10,705 nt of DNA from M3007 sp040080915. GTDB taxonomy: Bacteria; Bacteroidota; Bacteroidia; Chitinophagales; Saprospiraceae. Within the stretch, counting starts at the first letter, position 1; each line of letters begins with the position of its first letter. Below, piece by piece: positions 1-10,705 of the stretch. Location of the stretch: contig JBEBHD010000194.1 of assembly GCA_040080915.1 (NCBI GenBank), positions 1 through 10,705 on the forward strand, given 5' to 3'. Under the pieces are notes generated by a model. The model did no database searches and was not told where the DNA came from. It was given only the letters and a program-made list of their open reading frames with translations. Made by a program: the position numbers and the translations under genes.

Positions 1-103
1 TAATCTTCAATCATGTAATTTTTATGTTTTGACTTTTCCAGTTTTGGCACGTCAGTTTTCATGCGTCTGCCCTGCCCTCTCACCCTCTCACCCTCTCACC
101 CTC
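1..103. other. Non-coding stretch downstream of trmD
   Basis: I see no gene here. Bases 1-60 are AT-rich; the remainder runs into the 8-bp repeat array that holds the trmD stop codon. Plus-strand reading frames cross this stretch only because the repeat is open in that direction and the frames then run antisense to trmD. No hairpin followed by a T-run is evident for trmD termination. Confidence 0.5.
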
Positions 104-120
104 TCACCCGCTCACCCGCT
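73..120. repeat. 8-bp tandem repeat at the 3' end of trmD
   Basis: Six 8-bp units are visible on the plus strand: tgccctct, three copies of caccctct, then two of cacccgct. The last 17 bp overlap trmD, supplying its final codons and its TGA stop at 104-106. On the minus strand, GGG runs complement bases 70-72, 75-77, 83-85, 91-93, 99-101, 107-109 and 115-117, mostly separated by 5 nt, which fits a G-quadruplex pattern. In the trmD direction the array contains TGA in every frame. Confidence 0.9.
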
Positions 121-790
121 CATACAAGTCTGGCCGACGAGCCTTTGTCCGTTCCAAGCTTTGCTCATGGCGCCACACTTCGATCAGTTTGTCGTTGCCG
201 GAAAGCAGGACATCGGGCACCGCCATGCCTTGCCACTCGGCAGGCCGGGTATAGACGGGCGGAGCGAGGAGGTCGTCCTGAAAACTGTCGAACAGGGCGG
301 AAGTCTCGTCGTTGAGCACGCCGGGGATGAGCCGCCCGACGGCATCCACGAGCACCGCTGCGGCCAGTTCCCCTCCGGACAGGACATAGTCGCCGATACT
401 GATTTCGAGGGTGACGTACCGCTGGCGGATGCGCTCGTCCACGCCCTTGTAGTGCCCACATATTACCAACAGGTTTTGGCGCAACGAAAGGCGGTTGCAC
501 AGTGCCTGATCGAGTCGAACTCCATCGGGTGAGGTGTAAATGACCTCGTCGTAGGTGCGTTCGGCCTGGAGTTTTTCGATACTGGCGGCGAGCGGTTCGG
601 GCTTCATCACCATACCTGCACCGCCGCCGAACTGGTAGTCGTCCACCTGTCTGTGTCGCCCGAGTCCGTGGTCGCGCAGGTTGTGTAGGTATACTTCGAG
701 CAGGCCCCGGTTTTTGGCCCGTTGCATGATGGAATGGTTGAGCGGGCTTTCCAACAGTTCTGGCAAAACGGAGATGATGTCGAAGCGCAT
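104..790 (-). CDS. trmD: tRNA (guanine-N1)-methyltransferase TrmD
   Basis: TrmD is a cytoplasmic SPOUT-class enzyme that uses S-adenosylmethionine to methylate N1 of G37, next to the anticodon, preventing +1 frameshifting. The 228-residue product has the usual core length. Visible motifs are FGGGAGMVMKPEP at 54-66, YTSPDG at 85-90, CGHYKGVDERI at 111-121, SIGDYVLSGGEL at 131-142 and YTRPAEWQG at 180-188. R153 and D168 match the catalytic Arg154 and Asp169 of Haemophilus TrmD. I chose the ATG at 790, giving MRFDII, because TrmD proteins normally begin this way; an in-frame ATG at 808 would add six residues overlapping the predicted -7 box. The usual rpsP-rimM-trmD-rplS neighbours are absent. 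The last residues, VSG, come from the 8-bp repeat. Confidence 0.97.
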   Translation of the reverse strand: MRFDIISVLPELLESPLNHSIMQRAKNRGLLEVYLHNLRDHGLGRHRQVDDYQFGGGAGMVMKPEPLAASIEKLQAERTYDEVIYTSPDGVRLDQALCNRLSLRQNLLVICGHYKGVDERIRQRYVTLEISIGDYVLSGGELAAAVLVDAVGRLIPGVLNDETSALFDSFQDDLLAPPVYTRPAEWQGMAVPDVLLSGNDKLIEVWRHEQSLERTKARRPDLYERVSG

Positions 791-805
791 AACTATTTTT
801 TGCGG

Positions 806-813
806 CAAAGGTA
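806..813 (-). promoter_or_regulatory. Candidate trmD -7 promoter element
   Basis: On the minus strand this reads TACCTTTG, an exact match to the Bacteroidota -7 consensus TAnnTTTG. It ends 15 nt before the chosen trmD ATG, so transcription would start very close to the gene. I see no good TTG -33 element at the usual distance, so this rests on the -7 box alone. The rest of the 101-bp gap to the DUF4442 gene holds no other recognised feature. Confidence 0.4.
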
Positions 814-891
814 AGGCGACTAATTGGCCACTTAGAGCGTGTTTAAATTACAGTCGCCCGCCTGCTCCCTGATGGCAAATGCTGCGCGACT

Positions 892-1368
892 TTATGGCGT
901 ATTCCCTCTTTTTTTGAACGACCACGTCACCCATATCCGAGCAGCCTCCGTACCGTCGGGCAACATGCCGACCGACAGCACGCGTAACATTTTCGGCTCG
1001 CCGCTGTCTACCGCCCGCTGCACGGCATCGGCAATTTCCTGGCCAGCGTTGCAGGTAAACAAGAGCGTACCCGCGACTTTTTTCAAAAATTCCGCCTCGA
1101 TACCTACGATCAGCATGGAGACCGGCTCCTTTCCGTCGAGGGCAACGAGGGCCAACAACCCAGTGGACATTTCTGCGGCAGCGCATTGCGCGGCAAAGTA
1201 GGTGGAGCGAAAGGGGTTCTGTGAACGCCACCGGTATGGCAGCCGCACTACGGCCTGCTTGGCGCTGCATGACGCGATGCTCAAACCCATGAACGCCGCC
1301 GCTGGCAGTTTCCACCACATAAAAAAGCGCATGCGCCAAGGGGAGTTGATTTGTTCGAGTACGCTCAT
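892..1368 (-). CDS. DUF4442 hot-dog-fold protein (putative thioesterase-like)
   Basis: A 158-residue protein resembling the DUF4442 family (PF14539), which has the hot-dog fold of acyl-CoA thioesterases but no firmly established reaction. Supporting features are the opening SPWRMRFFMWWKLPAA, a strand with VRLPYRWRSQNPFRSTYFAAQ at about 41-61, the helix AAAEMSTGLLAL at 63-74, and later beta-rich segments ending in WVTWSF at 146-151. No signal peptide is expected; the hydrophobic N-terminal stretch fits the family's first helix. The ATG at 1368 is the first in frame and gives a family-like start. Divergent from the RNase H-like gene and 101 bp upstream of trmD, it could read into trmD, though trmD has its own -7-like box. 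Its substrate cannot be read from the sequence. Confidence 0.8.
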   Translation of the reverse strand: MSVLEQINSPWRMRFFMWWKLPAAAFMGLSIASCSAKQAVVRLPYRWRSQNPFRSTYFAAQCAAAEMSTGLLALVALDGKEPVSMLIVGIEAEFLKKVAGTLLFTCNAGQEIADAVQRAVDSGEPKMLRVLSVGMLPDGTEAARIWVTWSFKKRGNTP

Positions 1369-1375
1369 GAGTAAA

Positions 1376-1392
1376 GAGGTTTCTGGTTAGAG
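1376..1392 (-). repeat. Dispersed 17-bp repeat, solitary copy upstream of the DUF4442 gene
   Basis: On the minus strand these bases read ctctaaccagaaacctc. They match 15 of 17 positions of ctctaactcgaaacctc, on the plus strand at 8308-8324. The motif also resembles the 15-bp units at 8249-8278 read on the minus strand. The copy lies 7 bp upstream of the DUF4442 start codon, within its likely 5' leader. Confidence 0.7.
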
Positions 1393-1505
1393 GGTTGGGA
1401 CAAAAACAGGGGTTTTGCGGTTGCGGAACGATTTGCCTTTGTTGTGTAGTTTGGGCAATCGGCCAAGTTTCGGGGCAAAAAAACGCATTGTTTGGGCATT
1501 GCTAC

Positions 1506-1513
1506 TAATTTTG
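1506..1513 (+). promoter_or_regulatory. Candidate -7 promoter element for the RNase H-like gene
   Basis: TAATTTTG matches the Bacteroidota -7 consensus TAnnTTTG exactly. The nearest upstream TTG (1488-1490) is 15 bp away, shorter than the usual spacing of about 17-23. If used, it gives a leader of roughly 75 nt containing the 12/8-bp repeats at 1552-1590. No comparable exact box was found for the divergent DUF4442 gene; TGTTTTTG at 1401-1408 on the minus strand is one base off. Confidence 0.35.
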
Positions 1514-1551
1514 TCGCACCCGACGCTCGGCATAGGTATCGGAAATCCCCT

Positions 1552-1590
1552 AACCACTCAATCAACCACTCAATCACTCAATCACTCAAT
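1552..1590. repeat. Tandem repeat abutting the start of the RNase H-like gene
   Basis: Two 12-bp units aaccactcaatc (1552-1575) are followed by one 8-bp unit actcaatc (1576-1583) and a 7-bp partial copy (1584-1590); the 8-bp unit is the 12-bp unit minus four bases. The array ends 3 bp before the ATG at 1594. On the plus strand it is open and in frame with the downstream gene; on the minus strand it contains TGA. Confidence 0.9.
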
Positions 1591-1593
1591 GCA

Positions 1594-2064
1594 ATGAACT
1601 GGAGAAGATTGAACGGACAACGCATCGAACAGCCACTGCTTGAGGCCGTGGAGGAGACTATCCGCAGGGAAACGGCCGCCGGGCATCGTTTGAAGGTTTG
1701 CATCGGCACGGATTCACAGGTAATCGGCGAGGAAGTGCATTTTGCCACGGTCATCGTTTTTCTTCGGGAGAAGCGCGGCGGGTTCATGTTTATTTCCAAC
1801 CACACCAACAAGCGCAAGATGACCCTGCGCGAACGCATGATACTCGAAGTGGGCCGCTCCGTGGAAGTAGCCTACTCCATGTGCGAATTGCTTGACCGCT
1901 ACGATGTTGCGCTCGAAGTACATGCCGACATCAACACCGACCCGGCCTTCGAGAGCAACACGGCGCTCAAAGAGGCTATGGGCTACATTCTCAGCATGGG
2001 TTTTGTGTTCAAAGCCAAACCTGATGCGTTTGCGTCGTCATCGTGCGCAGATAAGTTTGTGTGA
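1594..2064 (+). CDS. RNase H-like YkuK/DUF458-family protein
   Basis: A 156-residue protein matching the RNase H-like DUF458 family (PF04308) that includes Bacillus subtilis YkuK. The diagnostic parts are the first strand KVCIGTDSQ at 34-42 with D40, the segment EVHADINTDPAFESN at 108-122 with D112, and the C-terminal block KAKPDAFASSSCADKFV at 140-156 with D144 and D153. These acidic residues, perhaps with E85, would bind metal in an RNase H-type site. The fold assignment is family knowledge; the substrate is unknown. I chose the ATG at 1594 because family similarity begins there. An in-frame ATG at 1492 would add 34 residues, partly translated repeat. The stop is 36 bp before thyA, so co-transcription is possible. 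Confidence 0.85.
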   Translation: MNWRRLNGQRIEQPLLEAVEETIRRETAAGHRLKVCIGTDSQVIGEEVHFATVIVFLREKRGGFMFISNHTNKRKMTLRERMILEVGRSVEVAYSMCELLDRYDVALEVHADINTDPAFESNTALKEAMGYILSMGFVFKAKPDAFASSSCADKFV

Positions 2065-2065
2065 C

Positions 2066-2096
2066 TTCGATTAGTGAAACAGAGGCTTTATTTTTG
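2066..2096 (+). promoter_or_regulatory. Candidate thyA promoter
   Basis: TATTTTTG at 2089-2096 is an exact TAnnTTTG box. TTCG at 2066-2069, one mismatch from the TTTG -33 element, sits 19 bp upstream, a typical spacing. With a start of transcription about 5-7 nt past the box, the mRNA would begin at or next to the thyA ATG at 2101, implying a leaderless or nearly leaderless transcript. The element directly follows the stop codon of the RNase H-like gene. Confidence 0.5.
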
Positions 2097-2100
2097 CCGC

Positions 2101-2895
2101 ATGCAAGCCTACCACGACCTCCTCCGGCATATTTTGCAAAATGGCACCCGAAAAAACGACCGTACCGGCACTGGCACGATCAGTGTTTTTGGTTATCAGA
2201 TGCGCTTCGACCTCAATACGGGGTTTCCGTTAGTGACGACCAAAAAGGTACACCTCAAGAGCGTGATTCACGAACTGCTCTGGTTCTTGCGGGGCGACAC
2301 CAACATCGGCTACCTGAACGAAAACGGCGTGCGTATTTGGGATGAGTGGGCTGACGAAGTGGGCAATCTCGGCCCCGTGTACGGCAAGCAGTGGCGCTCA
2401 TGGCAGTGCCCCGATGGGCACGCGGTGGACCAGATCGCCGAGGTGGTACGCACCCTCCAGGCCAATCCCGACAGCCGTCGGATGATCGTGTCGGCTTGGA
2501 ACGTGGCCGACCTGCCGGATATGGCCCTCGCTCCCTGCCACTGCCTTTTTCAGTTTTATGTGGCCGACGGGCGGTTGTCATGCCAATTGTACCAGCGCAG
2601 CGCCGATGTGTTCCTCGGCGTGCCCTTCAATATCGCATCGTACGCCCTGCTCACGCTCCTGCTCGCCCAGGTGTGCGGCCTGAAACCGGGGCACTTCGTT
2701 CATACGTTCGGCGACGTACACATCTACCTAAATCACCTCGAACAGGTGGAACTGCAGCTGTCCCGCCAGCCGCGACCTCTGCCCGTCATGCGCATCAACC
2801 CGGACGTGAGCGATCTGTTTGCGTTTCGATACGACGATTTTGAACTGCTGAACTACGATCCCTGGCCCCTCATCAAGGCTCCGGTGGCTGTGTGA
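2101..2895 (+). CDS. thyA: Thymidylate synthase ThyA
   Basis: ThyA converts dUMP to dTMP in the cytosol using 5,10-methylenetetrahydrofolate as carbon donor and reductant, releasing dihydrofolate. From the ATG at 2101 the protein has 264 residues, the same as E. coli ThyA, and positions line up without a shift: R21 and R126/R127 for phosphate, E58, W80, the nucleophile C146 in LAPCHC, R166, D169, N177 in FLGVPFNIAS, and H207/Y209 in DVHIY. The site is therefore complete. The C-terminus, LIKAPVAV, has the expected form. An upstream in-frame ATG at 2074 would add nine residues and overlap the promoter box, so it is less likely. Dihydrofolate reductase, often adjacent, is not in the window. Confidence 0.98.
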   Translation: MQAYHDLLRHILQNGTRKNDRTGTGTISVFGYQMRFDLNTGFPLVTTKKVHLKSVIHELLWFLRGDTNIGYLNENGVRIWDEWADEVGNLGPVYGKQWRSWQCPDGHAVDQIAEVVRTLQANPDSRRMIVSAWNVADLPDMALAPCHCLFQFYVADGRLSCQLYQRSADVFLGVPFNIASYALLTLLLAQVCGLKPGHFVHTFGDVHIYLNHLEQVELQLSRQPRPLPVMRINPDVSDLFAFRYDDFELLNYDPWPLIKAPVAV

Positions 2896-2923
2896 TGCCG
2901 AACCTGTTTATTGCGGAGCATCA
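2893..2923. terminator. Weak hairpin between convergent thyA and JAMM gene ends
   Basis: TGATGC at 2893-2898, which includes the thyA stop, can pair with GCATCA at 2918-2923, just short of the JAMM-gene stop at 2925-2927. The 6-bp stem has a loop of about 19 nt and no T-run on either side, so intrinsic termination is doubtful. It is listed because this 29-bp gap is the only place where a shared terminator for the two converging genes could sit. Confidence 0.2.
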
Positions 2924-2924
2924 T

Positions 2925-8150
<5,226 letters not shown>

Positions 8151-8194
8151 ACCTTAGATTAAGGTGAGAAATTAAGCGGTTTAAAAAAAGTGCG

Positions 8195-8228
8195 CAAATA
8201 TAGGCACACCGGGCATTTCAAAGGCAAA
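8195..8228 (-). promoter_or_regulatory. Candidate secDF promoter
   Basis: On the minus strand, TATATTTG (bases 8202-8195) is an exact TAnnTTTG -7 box. A TTTG (bases 8228-8225) lies 22 bp upstream and fits a -33 element. The predicted leader is roughly 38 nt. It lies downstream of the repeat cluster that follows the receptor gene, so secDF and the JAMM gene can be expressed independently of the receptor. Confidence 0.6.
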
Positions 8229-8248
8229 ATCGAAAATCTCTTTTGAGG

Positions 8249-8346
8249 GGTTTCGGGTTAGAAGGTTTCGGGTTAGAAGGTTGGAGGTTTCTGGTTGCGC
8301 GATGTTTCTCTAACTCGAAACCTCCCAACTTGCAACCTGCTAACCT
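8249..8346. repeat. 15-bp direct repeats facing an inverted relative, 3' of the receptor gene
   Basis: Two perfect 15-bp copies of ggtttcgggttagaa occupy 8249-8278, with a partial copy at 8286-8296. Facing them, 8308-8346 carries the same family inverted, including ctctaactcgaaacctc. Bases 8279-8291 pair with 8317-8329 with one bulged base. The TAG stop of the TonB-dependent receptor (8340-8342) falls inside the right-hand part. No T-run follows the hairpin, so a terminator role is only possible. The rest of the 189-bp gap is the secDF promoter and leader. Confidence 0.8.
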
Positions 8347-10565
8347 TGTGAAGGTGAAAAACGGAAACCGATGTAACCCATCGTCCCCATGATCGGCGCC
8401 CACAGCTGGGAGCCGTTGAAGTACGGGCTGTTCGGGTTGCTCACGGCGATGATGGCGCTGTGCTGCTGGAAGGCGGTCAGGTTCTCTCCGCCGATGTACA
8501 CCTCCAGGTTTTTCCAAGTGTACGTCACTTGGGCGTTCCAAAGGGCGTACGTCGGGCTGATGTCGGGGAAACCGTGGCGCAGCTCGTGCGGAACTTTTGA
8601 GTTATCGGGCAGGCGTTGCGGCCCCACGATCTGAATGTGGGTGTTGAACATCCATTTTTTGTCGGGCGTGGTGTAGTCCATGGTGATCAGGCCCCGGTGC
8701 TCGGCTACGAGCGGCAGCGTGCGCAGGGTGCCGTCGGCAAAAGTAGCGCGCACGTCGTTCCATTTGTAGGCGAGTTTTACGTCAAGTCCGGGCAGGGGGT
8801 TGTACTGGAGCGTGACGAGCAGGCTGTTGGAAAACGACTTGCCGGGTGTGTTGTAAAAAAATACGTCGGTGGGCAATTGATCCACATCCACGAGGATTTG
8901 GCGGCTGAAGTCGGTGCGGTACAGGTCAAGGTTGAAACTGGCCGTGCGCCCGAGGGCCTTGAAATTTTGCGTGAGGTTGACTCCGTAGTTCCATGCGTCC
9001 TCGTAGCCGAGATCGGGAGCGAAATGCAGGGGCCGGTTGCTGGCCAGCAGGCTGATGTTTTCGGCCACGAGATTGGGCGAGCGGAAGCCGCGTCCGGCGG
9101 ATACGCGCACCACACTCTCGACCGTGAAATTGTACTTGGCGCTGAGGCGTGGCGTGACAAACCATCCAAAACGGCTGTTCCAGTCCACCCGCCCGCCGAG
9201 CACAACCACCATGTCGGGGATTTCCATTTCCAGATTGGGGCGGCTGAACGTGTACTCGGCCATCATGCCTGGCACGAACTCGGTGCGGTCGAGGTTGTCG
9301 TCGTTCATCTGCTCGGCGATGTCGTCGTACTGCACCGACGGGGCCACCGTGATCTTGTGGTCGGTGGTACCGAAAATGGTCTGGTACAGCGATTGCCAGT
9401 ACAGCGATTTTTGCTTGGCGGCGTAGGCGTTCCGCCCGAACGTCGAGTTGGTGCGGTGCCAAGAGGCAGACACCATGTTGCCCATCTGGTTGTACGGTTT
9501 GCCGAACAGGCCCTCCTTGCCCAACTTGCCCCATACTTCCACGCGGTCGTTCTGTTGGTTTACGCTGAACAACCCCGGCACGCCCTCGAAGGGCCAAATT
9601 TGCCCCCCCTGGCGGCGGTCGGTCAAGGCTTGCACGTTCACCTGGCCGCACCAGTCGGCACTTTCGTAAAACATGCGGTACAGGCCGTTCAGTTGTTGGC
9701 GGCTGGGCGAGTCGAAAAAGGTGTCGCGGTTCATGTCCCAGTTGTTTTCCACAAAACTGCCGTGTGCGAGCAGCCCGTGCGACACGTTGCCCGCGCCTTT
9801 TTTGTTCAAATGCACGTTCACCTCGCCGCGCCCCTCGGTGGAGGAAAAACCGTTGACAAACACCGGTTTGTCCAGGTGGGGCTTCACGATCTCGGCATTG
9901 ATCTGACCGGAAATACCGGTGTAGCCGTTTTTCACGGTGCTGGCACCCTTGGCCAATTGGATGCCGTCGAGCCAGGTGCCGGGGATATACTCGAACGCAA
10001 ATGGCGTGGCGATACCGCCCATGGTGGGGCGGTTTTCGATCATAAACTGACTGTAAATGCCGCGCAGGCCCAGCATCTGGATTTCCTTCACACCCGTGAG
10101 TGCGTTGGAGTAGGTGACATCGGCGGCGCCGTTGGTCTGGAAACTTTCCGACAGGTTGCAGCAGGGGGCCTTGCGCAACTCGTTGCGGTGGATGCGCTCC
10201 ACGTTGCGTGTTTCGATGGTGGACACGCGGGTGTCGAAGCCTTTTTCGGAAATAGTCACCTCGCGAAGAGCCGTCACGCCGCTCACTTCTACCCACAGGC
10301 TGTCCTCGTGCGGGAGCACCTCTATCTGAGCAGGTGTGTAACCAACGTAATGCACAGTCAGTTTGGCAGCCTGTTTTTGTTGCGGCAGCCAGAAGCGCCC
10401 GAGGGTATCGGTAACTGTGGTGGTTTGGGTGCCTTCCCAGCGGACGGTGGCACCCACAAGCAATTCGGATTTTTCGTTGGTGACAATGCCGTAAATGCGC
10501 CTCGGCACTTGGGCGTTCAACAGGATGGGGGATATACAGAGCAGAGAAAAAATCAGTTGTTTCAT
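8340..10565 (-). CDS. TonB-dependent outer-membrane receptor
   Basis: A 741-residue outer-membrane receptor that would import a scarce ligand with TonB energy. Parts in order: a signal peptide, MKQLIFSLLCISPILLNAQ, probably cleaved after Q19; a carboxypeptidase-regulatory-like beta domain (about 22-100) with GIVTNEKSELLVGATV and GRFWLP; a TonB-box-like stretch LREVTIS at 100-106; a plug (about 115-230) with APCCNLSESFQTN, MLGLRGIYSQ and GISGQINAEI; and a beta-barrel to the end. The near-terminal YIGFRF resembles the outer-membrane signature but is followed by SPSQG. I chose the ATG at 10565 over a TTG two codons upstream because it starts a clean signal peptide. Plugs with this CC-N-L-S-E-S-F motif recall receptors often found near heavy-metal genes; no such neighbour is visible, so the ligand is unassigned. 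Confidence 0.92.
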   Translation of the reverse strand: MKQLIFSLLCISPILLNAQVPRRIYGIVTNEKSELLVGATVRWEGTQTTTVTDTLGRFWLPQQKQAAKLTVHYVGYTPAQIEVLPHEDSLWVEVSGVTALREVTISEKGFDTRVSTIETRNVERIHRNELRKAPCCNLSESFQTNGAADVTYSNALTGVKEIQMLGLRGIYSQFMIENRPTMGGIATPFAFEYIPGTWLDGIQLAKGASTVKNGYTGISGQINAEIVKPHLDKPVFVNGFSSTEGRGEVNVHLNKKGAGNVSHGLLAHGSFVENNWDMNRDTFFDSPSRQQLNGLYRMFYESADWCGQVNVQALTDRRQGGQIWPFEGVPGLFSVNQQNDRVEVWGKLGKEGLFGKPYNQMGNMVSASWHRTNSTFGRNAYAAKQKSLYWQSLYQTIFGTTDHKITVAPSVQYDDIAEQMNDDNLDRTEFVPGMMAEYTFSRPNLEMEIPDMVVVLGGRVDWNSRFGWFVTPRLSAKYNFTVESVVRVSAGRGFRSPNLVAENISLLASNRPLHFAPDLGYEDAWNYGVNLTQNFKALGRTASFNLDLYRTDFSRQILVDVDQLPTDVFFYNTPGKSFSNSLLVTLQYNPLPGLDVKLAYKWNDVRATFADGTLRTLPLVAEHRGLITMDYTTPDKKWMFNTHIQIVGPQRLPDNSKVPHELRHGFPDISPTYALWNAQVTYTWKNLEVYIGGENLTAFQQHSAIIAVSNPNSPYFNGSQLWAPIMGTMGYIGFRFSPSQG

Positions 10566-10705
10566 TGCCAATATTTTTGATTTTCAACAAAATAGATCAA
10601 TCCCGCCGAATGATCCCGGCGTGGAAAGGTGGTTGAAAAATCGGCAAACTAACAACGGAAAAGTTCGTGCCGCAGGCAAATGGAGCGGCCCGACAAGGGT
10701 GGGGG
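10566..10705. other. Region upstream of the receptor gene
   Basis: There is no coding region here. On the minus strand TATTTTG, a shortened -7-like box, lies 21 nt before the receptor ATG, without a clear -33 partner. I see no riboswitch-like structure and no operator-sized palindrome beyond a 4-bp GCCG/CGGC pair near 10606-10621. Unlike most other gaps here it holds no tandem repeat. Confidence 0.4.

Noticed and set aside
44..61. TTGGCACG resembling a sigma-54 -24 element
   Set aside because: The -12 half should contain TTGC, but the sequence there is TTTTC, and no plus-strand gene follows.
73..120. CRISPR-like or iteron origin array
   Set aside because: Units of 8 bp are contiguous with no spacers, and no Cas, Rep or DnaA-box context is present.
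29..532. Plus-strand open frame from the repeat array into the antisense of trmD
   Set aside because: It begins in low-complexity repeat translated as SPSHPLTLS and then runs antisense to trmD.
8231..8250. Possible terminator ctcttttgag downstream of the receptor gene
   Set aside because: The stem would be only three base pairs with no T-run in the direction of transcription.
8616..10580. 654-codon plus-strand open frame opposite the TonB-dependent receptor
   Set aside because: Same reason: antisense to a gene with clear signal peptide, plug and barrel, and no recognisable protein features of its own.
8926..10590. 554-codon minus-strand frame overlapping the receptor
   Set aside because: It is an Arg/Pro/His-rich out-of-frame shadow of the receptor on the same strand.

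Overview
The window is a stretch of bacterial chromosome most consistent with Bacteroidota, probably a Saprospirales-like lineage. The phylum call rests on four things: a fused SecD-SecF protein; a TonB-dependent receptor with an N-terminal carboxypeptidase-regulatory-like domain; an isolated trmD with no rpsP/rimM beside it; and promoter-like boxes matching the Bacteroidota -7 consensus TAnnTTTG ahead of several genes. The order-level guess is inference from protein flavour only. There are no RNA genes, CRISPR arrays, transposases or phage genes.

Layout. On the minus strand at the left are trmD (104-790) and a DUF4442 hot-dog protein (892-1368). A 225-bp divergent gap follows, then two plus-strand genes: a YkuK/DUF458 RNase H-like protein (1594-2064) and thyA (2101-2895). 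Convergent to thyA, with only 29 bp between the stops, lies a minus-strand gene (2925-5045). It encodes a membrane-anchored protein with an extracytoplasmic N-terminal half and a cytoplasmic JAMM/MPN+ metalloprotease domain with all catalytic residues present. It follows secDF (5073-8150) by 27 bp and probably shares its transcript. Further upstream on the same strand is a TonB-dependent outer-membrane receptor (8340-10565).

Most of these genes are ordinary housekeeping: tRNA m1G37 methylation, dTMP synthesis, Sec-dependent export and outer-membrane uptake. Two things stand out. The first is the secDF-linked JAMM protein, an architecture I do not recognise as a named system; no ubiquitin-like, E1 or E2 gene is visible nearby. 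The second is a set of short tandem repeats of 7, 8, 12 and 15 bp at gene ends. The stop codons of trmD, secDF and the receptor gene fall inside such repeats. The JAMM start codon also sits in a heptamer array, and an inverted copy of that array encodes part of the JAMM signal peptide, making a 31-bp stem with two mismatches across the start codon. The 7- and 8-bp units contain a stop codon in one orientation and are open in the other, and each is oriented accordingly: stop-containing after genes, open where it enters or precedes a reading frame.
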